Shown: one piece after another, positions 1-8,663 of the stretch
How the letters are laid out: the number at the start of each line of letters is the position of its first letter
Numbering within the stretch: the first letter of the stretch is position 1
Source of the DNA: Stutzerimonas stutzeri
GTDB taxonomy: Bacteria; Pseudomonadota; Gammaproteobacteria; Pseudomonadales; Pseudomonadaceae
Reading direction: 5' to 3'
DNA length: 64,000 bases
Assembly: GCF_000219605.1 (NCBI RefSeq)
Contig: NC_015740.1
Location: 3,534,001 to 3,598,000, forward strand
Made by a program: the position numbers and the translations under genes
Notes under the pieces: generated by a model
What the model saw: only the letters and a program-made list of their open reading frames with translations
The model's database searches: none
Told to the model about the DNA's origin: nothing

Positions 1-1400
1 TCGTACTGCAGGCAGGTGGACAGCTCCTGAATGTTCATCTGGATGCTGCCTTCACCCGTCACCACCGCGACATCGGCTTCGGGGAAGTTCAGCTTCACCC
101 CCATGGCTGCCGGCAGGCCGAAGCCCATGGTGCCGAGGCCGCCCGAGTTGAGCCAGCGGTTGGGCTTGTCGAACTTGTAGTACTGGCAGGCGAACATCTG
201 ATGCTGACCAACGTCCGATGCCACATAGGCCTCGCCCTTGGTGACCTCGCAGAGCACCTCGATTGCGGCCTGCGGCTTGATGATCGAACCATCGCCCTCG
301 TTGTAGGGGAACAGCCGGCCATTGCCGCGCCACTCGTCGATCTGCTTCCACCAGCTGGCCACGGTCTCGGCATTCGGCACCTGGCCGATCTCCTTGACGA
401 TGGCGACCATCTCGGTCAGCACGCTGTCCACCGGGCCAACGATCGGGATATCTGCCTTGATGGTCTTGGAGATGGATGCCGGATCAATGTCGATGTGGAT
501 GATCTTGGCATTCGGGCAGAACTTGGTCGCGCCGTTGATGACGCGGTCATCGAAACGCGCGCCGACCGCCAGAATCACATCGGAGTGATGCATCGCCAGG
601 TTGGCGGTGTAGCTGCCGTGCATACCGAGCATGCCGACGAACTGGCGGTCGCTGCCCGGATAGCAGCCCAAGCCCATCAGCGTATTGGTCACCGGCAGGT
701 TGAGCATCTTCGCCAGCTCGGTCAGTTGTGCCGAGGCCTTGCCCAGGATCACGCCGCCGCCGGCGTAGATGATCGGACGCTTGGCGCCCAGCAGCAACTC
801 CGCCGCCTTGCGAATCTGCCCCGAATGCCCACGTACGGCCGGGCTGTACGAACGGAGCTTGGCCTTTTTCGGATAAACGTATTCGAATTTTTCGGCCGGG
901 TTGGTCATGTCTTTCGGAATATCGATGACAACCGGCCCTGGACGCCCGGACTCTGCGAGGTAGAACGCCTTCTTCATCACTTCGGGGATTTCCGAAGGAT
1001 GCTTGATCATGAAGCTGTGCTTAACGATCGGCCGGGAGATGCCGATCATGTCGGTTTCCTGGAAGGCGTCGGTGCCGACCATGGTGCTCGGCACCTGACC
1101 GGAAATGACCACCATCGGGATCGAGTCCATGAAGGCAGTGGCGATACCGGTGATGGCATTTGTCGCGCCAGGGCCGGAGGTCACCAACACCACGCCGGCC
1201 TTGCCAGTCGCGCGCGCATAGCCATCGGCCATGTGGGTGGCAGCCTGCTCATGACGAACCAGGATATGTTCGATGGCCTTTTCCTTGAAAAGCGCATCGT
1301 AGATATGCAGAACGGCACCGCCCGGGTACCCGTAGATGTACTTAACGCCTTCGTCACGCAGAGAACGGACGACCATTTCAGCGCCGGATAAGAGTTCCAC
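1..1400 (-). CDS. ilvI: Acetolactate synthase large subunit, 3' end cut by window edge
   Basis: ThDP- and FAD-dependent enzyme that condenses two pyruvates, or pyruvate with 2-oxobutyrate, in the first common step of branched-chain amino acid synthesis. The minus strand from a GTG at 1400 reads [18 protein letters not shown], with an AGAGGTG ribosome site just upstream. The catalytic-Glu segment [18 protein letters not shown], the SGPGATNA stretch and the central [17 protein letters not shown] region are all readable. About 466 codons are present; the family is about 570, so the C-terminal ThDP end lies outside the window. The regulatory subunit ilvH and ilvC normally follow. The long open frame on the opposite strand (201-1391) is a shadow. 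Confidence 0.96.
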   Translation of the reverse strand, partial: MELLSGAEMVVRSLRDEGVKYIYGYPGGAVLHIYDALFKEKAIEHILVRHEQAATHMADGYARATGKAGVVLVTSGPGATNAITGIATAFMDSIPMVVISGQVPSTMVGTDAFQETDMIGISRPIVKHSFMIKHPSEIPEVMKKAFYLAESGRPGPVVIDIPKDMTNPAEKFEYVYPKKAKLRSYSPAVRGHSGQIRKAAELLLGAKRPIIYAGGGVILGKASAQLTELAKMLNLPVTNTLMGLGCYPGSDRQFVGMLGMHGSYTANLAMHHSDVILAVGARFDDRVINGATKFCPNAKIIHIDIDPASISKTIKADIPIVGPVDSVLTEMVAIVKEIGQVPNAETVASWWKQIDEWRGNGRLFPYNEGDGSIIKPQAAIEVLCEVTKGEAYVASDVGQHQMFACQYYKFDKPNRWLNSGGLGTMGFGLPAAMGVKLNFPEADVAVVTGEGSIQMNIQELSTCLQY

Positions 1401-1805
1401 GTTGTTCACCTCTGAAACGCCAGATAGCGGTCCAAGCCGGAGCCGCCAGAAATAGGTTTACTGCCAACAGGGCATGAGCGACGGTGGTCGCCGACTACGT
1501 CAGCCACTGATTGAGCCAGTATTGGAAGAGTCCCTGGTGTCGCGGGCTCTCCACCCAGCGCGAGGTAACGCGTTGCGGGTGATGCAGGTCGGCGCGGGTA
1601 GCACCTCATGTCTGTCTAGACTGAGCCGGTATCGCTTGCGGCGAGGCGACTCAGGACAGCAAGCCTCGGATTGTTCGGATTCGGCACCCGCAAGTCAAGC
1701 CTGCCGTTGCGTTTGGCCAACCTCGAGCTGTGACGGGGCGCAGAAGCGCGGCCCTGTCTTTTGGGTATAGTGGAGGCCGTTTTCCGACCCGATGAAGGTA
1801 ACAGC
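1401..1805. other. Divergent intergenic region between ilvI and the DUF4124 gene
   Basis: This 405-bp spacer holds the start regions of two divergent genes. A TATAGT hexamer at 1766-1771 is a plausible -10 for the rightward gene, without a convincing -35. I looked on the ilvI side for a leader peptide rich in Ile/Val/Leu codons followed by a terminator and saw neither. Short open frames here have no ribosome sites and no recognisable composition. Confidence 0.5.
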
Positions 1806-2240
1806 ATGCGATTGATGTTTCTTGCGAGCGGCCTGATGCTGGCCCTTTGTGGCAACGCCATGGCGGCCCAGGTGTACAAATGGGTAGACGCCCAGGGCGT
1901 CACGCATTTTGGCGCTCAGCCGCCGCAGGGGCAGCAGGTGGAAACCGTGAACACGGTCGTCGCGCCAGGCAAATCGGCAACGCCGCCGGCACCGGCGGTA
2001 CAGGAAAACGACGCCGAACCCGACCAGCGCACCATTGACCGCAAGGTCAAGCAGCAAGTGGCCGCGCAGGAGGCCGAGCGCAAGCGTTATTGCGAAACCC
2101 TGCGTACCAACCTGGCCCAGTTGCAGAACAATCCGCGCGTGCGGGTCGAAGAGAATGGTGAAACGCGGCGGGTCACCGAGGAAGAGCGACAGGCGCGAAT
2201 CTCGGAAACCCGCGACAAGATTGCGGAAAACTGCAACTGA
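1806..2240 (+). CDS. DUF4124 domain-containing secreted protein
   Basis: Protein of 144 residues. The ATG at 1806 is preceded by GAAGGTAA and opens a clear signal peptide (MRLMFLASGLMLALCGNAMA, cleavage expected after AMA). An earlier in-frame TTG at 1761 would put charged residues before the signal, so it is rejected. The mature N-terminus carries the DUF4124 pattern QVYKWVDAQGVTHFGAQPP. The second half is Arg/Glu-rich and probably helical. The molecular function of DUF4124 proteins is unknown; an envelope location is inferred. It is divergent from ilvI, a pairing I recall from other pseudomonads. Confidence 0.85.
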   Translation: MRLMFLASGLMLALCGNAMAAQVYKWVDAQGVTHFGAQPPQGQQVETVNTVVAPGKSATPPAPAVQENDAEPDQRTIDRKVKQQVAAQEAERKRYCETLRTNLAQLQNNPRVRVEENGETRRVTEEERQARISETRDKIAENCN

Positions 2241-2258
2241 GCGCCATCTGAGCGACTG

Positions 2259-2277
2259 GCGCCGCCAAACGCGGCGC
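2259..2277. terminator. GC hairpin between convergent genes
   Basis: Perfect 7-bp stem GCGCCGC / GCGGCGC around a CAAAC loop, between the DUF4124 stop and the end of the YqcC-like gene. No T-tract follows on either strand, so terminator function is only suggested. Confidence 0.4.
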
Positions 2278-2603
2278 TAGCGTGAAGAGCTGTCGATCAG
2301 CGCATCGAAGCCGCGCAGGGCCTCAAGCAGCGTCACCACCTGGGACTCCCGATAGACCACTTCGGCCATGGCGCAGATGCCGGAGGCGGCAGGCAAAGGC
2401 TGATCTGCCTCGACGATGGCCTTCATCCGCGGCAGGAAAATCCACTGCAACCACTGCTCGAAGCGCAGCGTGTCGACGCAGAACGGCTCCACGCTGGCCA
2501 GAGCCTCTGGCGCCGGCGAATCCACACTCCACAGCCCCAGCACCCGCAGCTCGCGCTCGATCAGCAGCAGCTGCTGGGCAATCTCCGGCAGCCGGCGATC
2601 CAT
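2277..2603 (-). CDS. YqcC-family protein
   Basis: Small soluble protein of 108 residues with the YqcC-like pattern: an N-terminal helix (LPEIAQQLLLIERELRVLGLW), then PFCVDTLRFEQWLQWIFLPRM. The molecular role of the family is not established. The ATG at 2603 forms a TGATG junction with the stop of the upstream TPR lipoprotein gene, so the two are probably translationally coupled. A GTG one codon earlier (2606) is an alternative start. No signal peptide or membrane segment is visible. Confidence 0.8.
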   Translation of the reverse strand: MDRRLPEIAQQLLLIERELRVLGLWSVDSPAPEALASVEPFCVDTLRFEQWLQWIFLPRMKAIVEADQPLPAASGICAMAEVVYRESQVVTLLEALRGFDALIDSSSR

Positions 2604-3331
2604 CACAGACTGACCTTGGCCCGCTCACGGGCCTGGGCCGCACCCGCACTGTCGCCCTGCCGCTCACGCGCCTGGGCGATCAGCTCCCAGAGACTGGCCT
2701 GCAAGGCTGGCCGACCACTGGCGTAACTCAACGCTCGACGTGACAACTGTTCGGCCTGGGTCGCGTCGCCCTGAGCCAGACGGACCTGGGCGAGACGGTA
2801 AAGCACCTGCGGCTCGCGTGGCGCAATGCGCTGAGCGCGCTCGAGGCTCGAGGCGGCACCGTTCAGGTCGCCGCCGCCCTGCTGCTGCTGCGCGGTGGTG
2901 AGCAACGCCAGGACCGGGCCATCAAGCTGCTCGTCAGCCGCCAGACCGCTACCTGAGGAAGGAATGCCGCTGGGCATGCTTGGCTGTGGCGTGCTGGGCG
3001 GTGCGGAGATCGATGGTGCGGGCTGCCAGGCTGGCTGCGAACCACTGGCGGCGCCACTGGAAGAAGAAAAAGGCACGTCCGGCGCTGCGAAGGTTTCAAG
3101 GGGCGCCGATGATCCTTGCGGCACCATCACCACGACACCGGAATCTTCCTGCTGCTGCCGTGGCACCTGGGCCGGGGCCGTGGCAGCGGGTGCGCGATAG
3201 GCCTGCCGCGCGGCCATTTCCTCGGAAACAGGCGCGCCGGCGTCGACGACGGGTATCGAACGACGGTCCACCGTCGCGCAACCCTGGATCAGAACCACTG
3301 CTGCTACAACAGCTATCCACTGCTTATTCAC
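2603..3331 (-). CDS. Tetratricopeptide-repeat lipoprotein
   Basis: Predicted lipoprotein of 242 residues starting at a GTG (3331) after an AGAGGTC ribosome site. The N-terminus has a signal peptide ending in a lipobox (VVLIQGC; modified Cys18). A long Pro/Ala/Ser-rich low-complexity linker spans about residues 40-130. The last 100 residues are TPR-like helices (ALLTTAQQQQGGGDLNGAASSLERA, LYRLAQVRLAQGDATQAEQL). Such proteins usually scaffold envelope complexes. Position beside mrcB suggests a peptidoglycan-related role, but that is inference. It is 48 bp downstream of mrcB on the same strand and coupled to the YqcC-like gene. Confidence 0.82.
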   Translation of the reverse strand: MNKQWIAVVAAVVLIQGCATVDRRSIPVVDAGAPVSEEMAARQAYRAPAATAPAQVPRQQQEDSGVVVMVPQGSSAPLETFAAPDVPFSSSSGAASGSQPAWQPAPSISAPPSTPQPSMPSGIPSSGSGLAADEQLDGPVLALLTTAQQQQGGGDLNGAASSLERAQRIAPREPQVLYRLAQVRLAQGDATQAEQLSRRALSYASGRPALQASLWELIAQARERQGDSAGAAQARERAKVSL

Positions 3332-3379
3332 TTTCTGACCTCTTCACAAAAAAGCACGGAATGCACGTCGGCTGCACCA

Positions 3380-5692
3380 TCACTGCAACCAGCCACGCAC
3401 CCAATCCATGACCGACTCTGCAGGGGCCTGTATGCCGCAGCCCGGCCCCGGCGCCGGTTCGCTGCCGCGAATATAGGGCATCTGCACAGCATCCGGGCAG
3501 CGTTCGTCGGTACCCAGTCCGCTACGGGCATCGACCCAGGCGTAGCTGACATTGTCCGGAACCGGCATCTGCAAAGGCAGCGGGTCGGCCCGTCGCATGA
3601 AGTCGGTCCATACCTGCAGCGCCCCGGTGGCCCCGGTCAGAGACGTCTTGCCGTTGTCGTCGCGCCCCAGCCAGACCACTGCCAGAAGATCCTGGCTGAA
3701 GCCGGCGAACCAGCTGTCACGCGAATCGTTGGTGGTGCCGGTCTTGCCGGCCAGATTGAGCGACTGCGGCAGTCGGTTGTACGCCGAGCGCCCGGTACCC
3801 TCGCGCATGGCGCGCTGCATGGCGTACTGGGTGAGGTAGATGGCACCCGGATCGAAGCGCTGCTGAATCTGGAACGGATAACGCTTGAGCGGCTCGCCGT
3901 CGGCGGTCAACACGCTGCGAATGCCCCGCAACGGGGTGTTGAAGCCACCGTTGGCAAGCGTCTGATACATGTCGGCCACTTCGATCGGACGCAGGCCGCC
4001 AGCCCCCAGCAGCATCGACGGGTAAGCCGGCCATTTGGGTGATGCACCCAGGCGCTCGAGCGTCTTCAGCACGTTCGGCACGCCCAGATCGAGCCCGAGC
4101 CGCGCGGTCGACAGGTTGTAGGAATTGGCGAGCGCCTGATACAGGTACACCGTTCCATAGGCCTGACGCCCATAATTCTGCGGCTTCCAGACCTGCCCAT
4201 CGGCACCTTTCACGGAGAAGGGCTCATCCTCGAGCAGACTGGTCAGCGTGTACTGGCTGGGCTTCTCCAGTGCGGCCAGGTAGATGGCAGGCTTGATCAG
4301 CGAACCGATCGGTCGTGAGGCATCCAATGCCCGGTTGAAGCCGGCAAAGCCTGGCTGGCGGCTGCCCAGCATGGCCTGGATCTCACCGGTTTCCGGATTG
4401 GTGACGATCATCGCGCCCTCGACGCCCTCGGTGGCCTTGCCGAGTCGCTTGAGGGTTTCGCTCATGGCCTGCTCGGCCTTCAGCTGAAGCACCGGATCGA
4501 AGCTGGTGAAGACGCGCAGGCCTTCTTCGGTAAGGTCCTCGTCCCGATAGTCCTCTCGCAGCTGGCGCTTGACCAGGTCGAGGAAGGCCGGATAGGAGCT
4601 GTCCGCCATGCTGCCGCGCTGGGTTACCCCCAGTGGCGCCTGCTTGGCCTTGGCCACCTCATCGGCGCTGATGACCTGCTGCTCGGCCAAAAGATCGAGC
4701 ACCAGATTGCGCCTTTCCAGGGCACGCTCGGGATTGCGCCGCGGGTTGTAATAGGTTGGCCCCTTGACCATGCCGACCAGCAACGCCACCTGCGGCAGCT
4801 TCAGCTCGGCCAGCGGCTGACCGAAGAAGTACTGACTGGCCAGGCCGAACCCGTGCACCGCGCGACGACCATCCTGACCGAGAAACACCTCGTTCAGATA
4901 AGCCTCGAGAATTTCCTGTTTGTCGTAATGCAGCTCAAGTAGCACCGCCATCATCGCTTCGGTGATCTTGCGGGTCATGCTGCGCTCGTTGGTCAGGTAG
5001 AAGTTCTTGACCAACTGCTGGGTCAGGGTACTGCCACCCTGGCGAACCTGGCCGGCAGTCAGGTTGACCCAGACCGCGCGGGCAATGGATTTGGGCGACA
5101 CACCGAAGTGATTGAAGAATTCCCGATCCTCGACCGCGACCAGCGTTTCCAACAGATACGGGGGCACCTGATCCAGCTTGATCAGGATGCGATCCTCGTT
5201 GTGCGCCGGATACAACCCGCCAATCAGCACGGGCTCCAGACGCGCCACAGGCAGAGCGCTCCCGTTGGCGCTGCTGAGGCCAGCAACGAAATCGCCGGAG
5301 AAGCGGACCCGCAACCGTTGCGACTGCTCGGCGCCTTCGTAGAACTGGAAGCCGCGGGTGTGCAGTTCGATGTCGTTGCCGGCAACCGAAGCGCCGCCCG
5401 GGCCGCTGACCGAGCGCTCGCGCCGATAGCCAAGAGCGTCCAGCTCGGCAAGGAAGTCGTTCTTGTCCAGCTTCTGACCGACGAACAGTTCCAGCGGCCG
5501 CGCATAGACCTTTGCCGGAATCGTCCAGCGCTTGCCGGAGAATTTCTCCTGCACGACAGCATCCAGATAGATGGCGAAACCGGCCAGGATCACCAGGCCG
5601 ACAATGGAGAGCTTGACCGCCCAGCCCAACCAGGGGCGAGCACCACTGGAGCGGCGCTTGGAGCGATTTCGGGGGGAGCGAGGTTTAGTCAT
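3380..5692 (-). CDS. mrcB: Penicillin-binding protein 1B
   Basis: Bifunctional inner-membrane peptidoglycan synthase of 770 residues. Order: basic cytoplasmic tail, one membrane anchor (about 21-43), UB2H-like region (about 60-150), glycosyltransferase-51 domain with catalytic Glu188 in EDREFF and GGSTLTQQLVKN at about 219-230, then the transpeptidase domain. The transpeptidase has all three motifs: SLIK (nucleophile Ser464, Lys467), SYN (524-526) and KTGT (650-653). Length and architecture match PBP1b rather than PBP1a. A TATAAT lies only nine bases upstream of the ATG, so the transcript may be nearly leaderless. The outer-membrane activator LpoB is not obvious nearby, though the downstream TPR lipoprotein is suggestive. 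Confidence 0.97.
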   Translation of the reverse strand: MTKPRSPRNRSKRRSSGARPWLGWAVKLSIVGLVILAGFAIYLDAVVQEKFSGKRWTIPAKVYARPLELFVGQKLDKNDFLAELDALGYRRERSVSGPGGASVAGNDIELHTRGFQFYEGAEQSQRLRVRFSGDFVAGLSSANGSALPVARLEPVLIGGLYPAHNEDRILIKLDQVPPYLLETLVAVEDREFFNHFGVSPKSIARAVWVNLTAGQVRQGGSTLTQQLVKNFYLTNERSMTRKITEAMMAVLLELHYDKQEILEAYLNEVFLGQDGRRAVHGFGLASQYFFGQPLAELKLPQVALLVGMVKGPTYYNPRRNPERALERRNLVLDLLAEQQVISADEVAKAKQAPLGVTQRGSMADSSYPAFLDLVKRQLREDYRDEDLTEEGLRVFTSFDPVLQLKAEQAMSETLKRLGKATEGVEGAMIVTNPETGEIQAMLGSRQPGFAGFNRALDASRPIGSLIKPAIYLAALEKPSQYTLTSLLEDEPFSVKGADGQVWKPQNYGRQAYGTVYLYQALANSYNLSTARLGLDLGVPNVLKTLERLGASPKWPAYPSMLLGAGGLRPIEVADMYQTLANGGFNTPLRGIRSVLTADGEPLKRYPFQIQQRFDPGAIYLTQYAMQRAMREGTGRSAYNRLPQSLNLAGKTGTTNDSRDSWFAGFSQDLLAVVWLGRDDNGKTSLTGATGALQVWTDFMRRADPLPLQMPVPDNVSYAWVDARSGLGTDERCPDAVQMPYIRGSEPAPGPGCGIQAPAESVMDWVRGWLQ

Positions 5693-5700
5693 GGCGGCGC

Positions 5701-5706
5701 ATTATA
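5701..5706 (-). promoter_or_regulatory. Candidate -10 box of mrcB, very close to the ATG
   Basis: On the minus strand a consensus TATAAT sits nine bases upstream of the mrcB ATG (A at 5692). Standard -10 geometry puts the transcription start near 5694, leaving about two untranslated bases. No good -35 was identified. Confidence 0.45.
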
Positions 5707-5851
5707 CGCACTTTGCCGCAGCGGATTGACGGCCTCTCAGCGGTTTGCAGCGCAACGCTCAGCGGCCATAATGCCGGCGACTTTACGACTGTGTGGACTG
5801 CTTCGCAGTGGACTCGCACGCCCCGTTCAAGAACTTCGACAAGGAATGACC

Positions 5852-7414
5852 GTGAGCCAAGCACTGATCGCCGCCCTGCAGAATCCTGCCCTGTATCCGC
5901 ACCCCACCGAAGGCTTTCGGGTCATCGAAACCCATATTTCCTGGGTGATCCTCACCGGCCAGTACGCCTACAAGATCAAGAAGCCGGTGGACTTCGGCTT
6001 CCTCAACTTCACCGATCTGGCCTCGCGCAAGCATTTCTGCGAGGAAGAGCTGCGCCTCAACCAGCGCATGGCACCTGACCTCTACCTGGAAGTGTTGCCT
6101 GTCACCGGCTCGCCTGATGCTCCGGTGATCGGCGGCGACGGCAATCCCTTCGAGTACGTGCTGAAGATGCGTGAGTTCCCGCAGTCCCAACTGCTGGCCG
6201 AGGTCCAGGCCCGCGGCGAGCTGACCGATGCGCATATCGACGCTCTGGCCGAGCAGATCGCAAGCTTCCACCTCAGCACCCCGCAGGTACAGCCGGACCA
6301 CGCGCTGAACAGCGCCGATGCGATCGTCGCACCGATGCGGCAGAACTTCGAACAGATACGCCCGCTGCTCAGCGAGCCGGAAGACCTGCGCCAGCTGGAC
6401 GCCCTCGAAGACTGGACCGAAACCAGCATCACGCGCCTGCGCCCGCTGCTCGAACAGCGCTGCCAGCAAGGCTTCGTTCGCGAATGCCATGGCGACCTTC
6501 ACCTGGGCAATGCCACGCTGATCGATGGCAAGGTCGTGCTGTTCGACTGCATCGAATTCAACGAGCCGTTCCGCCTGATCGATGTCGCCTCGGATGCCGC
6601 CTTCCTGGCCATGGACCTTGAGGATCGCGGACTGAAATGCCAGGCCCGGCGCTTCATCAATGGCTGGCTGGAGCACACCGGCGACTATGCCGCGCTGGCG
6701 TTGCTCAACCTCTATAAGGCCTATCGTGCGTTGGTTCGCGGCAAGGTCAGCCTGTTCCGCCTGTATCAGGAGCAGGACGCCGTGCAGCGCAAGGTTATCC
6801 TGCGCCAGTACCGCAGTTACGCGAATCTCGCCGAAAGCTACAGCGCGATTCCGTCCCGCTTCCTCGCCATCACTCACGGTGTATCGGCCGTCGGCAAGAG
6901 TCACGTCGCGCTACGCTTGGTCGAAGCGCTCGGCGCGGTGCGTCTGCGCTCGGATGTCGAGCGCAAGCGTCTGCACGGCGAGCAGGCCGAAGCGCAGGCA
7001 GGCCAGCTCGATAGCGGCATCTACAGCCAGCAAGCCAGCGAAGCGACCTATCGCCACCTGCACCAGCAGGCGACTGCCGCACTGCAGGCCGGGTTCGCCG
7101 TGGTCATCGACGCGGCCTACCTGAAGCAGTCGCAACGCCAGGCGGCATGGCAGGCAGCCGAAGCGACCGGCGTGCCGTTCCTCATCCTCGATTGCGAGGC
7201 TCCGGAAGCGGTGATCGCCCAGTGGCTCGCTCAGCGTCAGGCCGAAGGCCTTGATCCGTCCGACGCGACAATGGAGGTGGTCCGCGCGCAGCAGGCCAGC
7301 CGCGAGCCGCTGAGCGACAGCGAGCGCCTGCACAGCTGCCGGGTCCAGACGCAGGATGCCGGCAGCCTCGACGAGCTGGTCGCCAACATCCGCCAGCGCC
7401 TGCCGGGGCTTTGA
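5852..7414 (+). CDS. Phosphotransferase-like/AAA-family ATPase fusion protein
   Basis: Protein of 520 residues combining an aminoglycoside-phosphotransferase-like kinase fold with a C-terminal P-loop nucleotidase. The N-terminal half shows the kinase Brenner-type motif HGDLHLGN and a following FDCIEFNE. The C-terminal domain begins near ITHGVSAVGKSHVALRL, an atypical Walker A containing SAVGKS. The GTG at 5852 lies six bases after AAGGA, better than the ATG at 5846, which touches the ribosome site. The physiological substrate is unknown; an antibiotic-resistance role should not be assumed. It is divergent from mrcB. Confidence 0.85.
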   Translation: MSQALIAALQNPALYPHPTEGFRVIETHISWVILTGQYAYKIKKPVDFGFLNFTDLASRKHFCEEELRLNQRMAPDLYLEVLPVTGSPDAPVIGGDGNPFEYVLKMREFPQSQLLAEVQARGELTDAHIDALAEQIASFHLSTPQVQPDHALNSADAIVAPMRQNFEQIRPLLSEPEDLRQLDALEDWTETSITRLRPLLEQRCQQGFVRECHGDLHLGNATLIDGKVVLFDCIEFNEPFRLIDVASDAAFLAMDLEDRGLKCQARRFINGWLEHTGDYAALALLNLYKAYRALVRGKVSLFRLYQEQDAVQRKVILRQYRSYANLAESYSAIPSRFLAITHGVSAVGKSHVALRLVEALGAVRLRSDVERKRLHGEQAEAQAGQLDSGIYSQQASEATYRHLHQQATAALQAGFAVVIDAAYLKQSQRQAAWQAAEATGVPFLILDCEAPEAVIAQWLAQRQAEGLDPSDATMEVVRAQQASREPLSDSERLHSCRVQTQDAGSLDELVANIRQRLPGL

Positions 7415-7486
7415 CCGTTAGGCACCGTCGCGGGCAGGCCGCGGCGGTGCCTCTATACTCCCGGTATAACAACCGTGGGAATGCCT

Positions 7487-8269
7487 ATGCCTGCCAGCGA
7501 ACCCCGCCTCTCCCGAGCCGGAGACAGCGTTCAGCTGTTTTCCAGCCGCTCCGATGACTACGCCCGTTATCGCCCGACCTACCCGGAGGCGCTTTTCGCC
7601 TGGCTCGCCAGTCAATGCGAGGCGACCGACAACGCGCTGGACCTGGCCGCCGGGAACGGTCAGGCCAGCCTTCCGCTGAGGAGCCACTTCCGCCAGGTGC
7701 TGGCCTGCGATGCCAGCGTCGAGCAACTTGCCGCGGGCGACGGTTGGGCGGACGTACAGCGTTTCGTCGCCCAGGCGGAGCGCCTGCCCCTTCGCAGCGG
7801 CCAGCTCGACCTGCTGGTTGTCGCGCAGGCACTGCACTGGTTTGCCACGCCGGCGTTTTTCGATCAGGTGCGACAAGCGCTGAAACCGGGTGGGCTGTTC
7901 TGCGCCTGGTGCTACAGCCTGCTGGAGGTATCGCCGACGCTGGACCCGCTCATTCGACGGCTTTACGGGACGACACTCGATGGTTACTGGCCCGCCGGTC
8001 GGGCCAGCGTCGATGCCGGCTACAGCGACATCCCACTCCCGTTCGCCCGCATCGATACGCCGGGCTTCGCCATCGAAGCGCACTGGAACCTTGCCGAGCT
8101 GCTTGGCTACCTGCGCACCTGGTCAGCGGTCAAACAATGGCAACGCCAACATGGCCGCGACCCCATCGCGCTGCTGGAGCCGGAACTGGCGACCGCCTGG
8201 GGGCCACCCCAGCAGCGGCGACCCATCCGCTGGCCGCTGCACCTGCTTGCAGGCTTCCCCAACCGCTAG
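7487..8269 (+). CDS. Class I SAM-dependent methyltransferase
   Basis: Protein of 260 residues with a methyltransferase-11-type Rossmann fold. SAM motif I is ALDLAAGNGQAS, the acidic residue of motif II lies in VLACDAS, and FCAWCYS follows the GG loop (KPGGLF). The N-terminal FSSRSDDYARYRPTYP is typical of the small-molecule or ubiquinone-like branch, but the substrate cannot be called. ATGs at 7481 and 7487 are both possible; 7487 has better spacing from the GGGA site. It is followed after 18 bp by the TfoX-domain gene, suggesting co-transcription. Confidence 0.82.
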   Translation: MPASEPRLSRAGDSVQLFSSRSDDYARYRPTYPEALFAWLASQCEATDNALDLAAGNGQASLPLRSHFRQVLACDASVEQLAAGDGWADVQRFVAQAERLPLRSGQLDLLVVAQALHWFATPAFFDQVRQALKPGGLFCAWCYSLLEVSPTLDPLIRRLYGTTLDGYWPAGRASVDAGYSDIPLPFARIDTPGFAIEAHWNLAELLGYLRTWSAVKQWQRQHGRDPIALLEPELATAWGPPQQRRPIRWPLHLLAGFPNR

Positions 8270-8287
8270 CACCGCAAGGATGCCGCC

Positions 8288-8551
8288 ATGCACGACGAAC
8301 TGCTTTCGCTCCGCAATCTCGGCAAGACCTCGGTGCAGTGGCTGCACGCATCGGGCATCCACACTGCTGCGGATCTGCGCCGACTGGGTGCGGTGAGCTC
8401 CTATCGCGCGGTGAAGGCACGTGGGTTTGGCGCGTCGAAGGTGCTGCTGTATGCCATCGAAGGCGCCCTGCGCGACGTGCCCTGGCAGCAACTGCCGGCC
8501 CCGCTGAAGGAAGAACTGAATCGGAACCTGGGCAGCGAACTCGACAACTAG
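8288..8551 (+). CDS. TfoX/Sxy C-terminal-domain protein
   Basis: Protein of 87 residues matching only the C-terminal domain of TfoX/Sxy: SLRNLGKTSVQWLHASGIHT, then ADLRRLGAVSSYRAVKARG, a helix-hairpin-helix-like fold. The N-terminal Sxy domain is absent. Full-length Sxy is a competence co-activator with CRP, but stand-alone C-terminal domains are common and functionally uncharacterised, so no competence role is claimed. Confidence 0.8.
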   Translation: MHDELLSLRNLGKTSVQWLHASGIHTAADLRRLGAVSSYRAVKARGFGASKVLLYAIEGALRDVPWQQLPAPLKEELNRNLGSELDN

Positions 8552-8663
8552 AGCTAGCTCACAACCTCTGCGCGGCGTGATTTACTCGCTCGCCCGACCA
8601 GGCCTATTGTGCGCCGACGTGACCCTGCCAATCGTCTGCCCGTTTCGTTCAAGGATTACCGAC

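Noticed and set aside
201..1391. 396-residue open frame opposite ilvI
   Set aside because: It mirrors the conserved ilvI frame; His/Asp/Gly-rich antisense composition is typical of high-GC codon bias and no ribosome site is present.
1401..1620. Possible branched-chain leader peptide/attenuator before ilvI
   Set aside because: No short frame rich in Ile/Leu/Val codons with ribosome site and no terminator/antiterminator pair was seen.
5108..5851. N-terminal extension of the phosphotransferase-like fusion
   Set aside because: It overlaps mrcB antisense and its promoter; AAGGA followed by GTG at 5852 gives the family start.
5852..7414. Antibiotic-resistance aminoglycoside kinase
   Set aside because: Only the general kinase fold is shared; the fused P-loop domain and chromosomal housekeeping context argue against a resistance gene.
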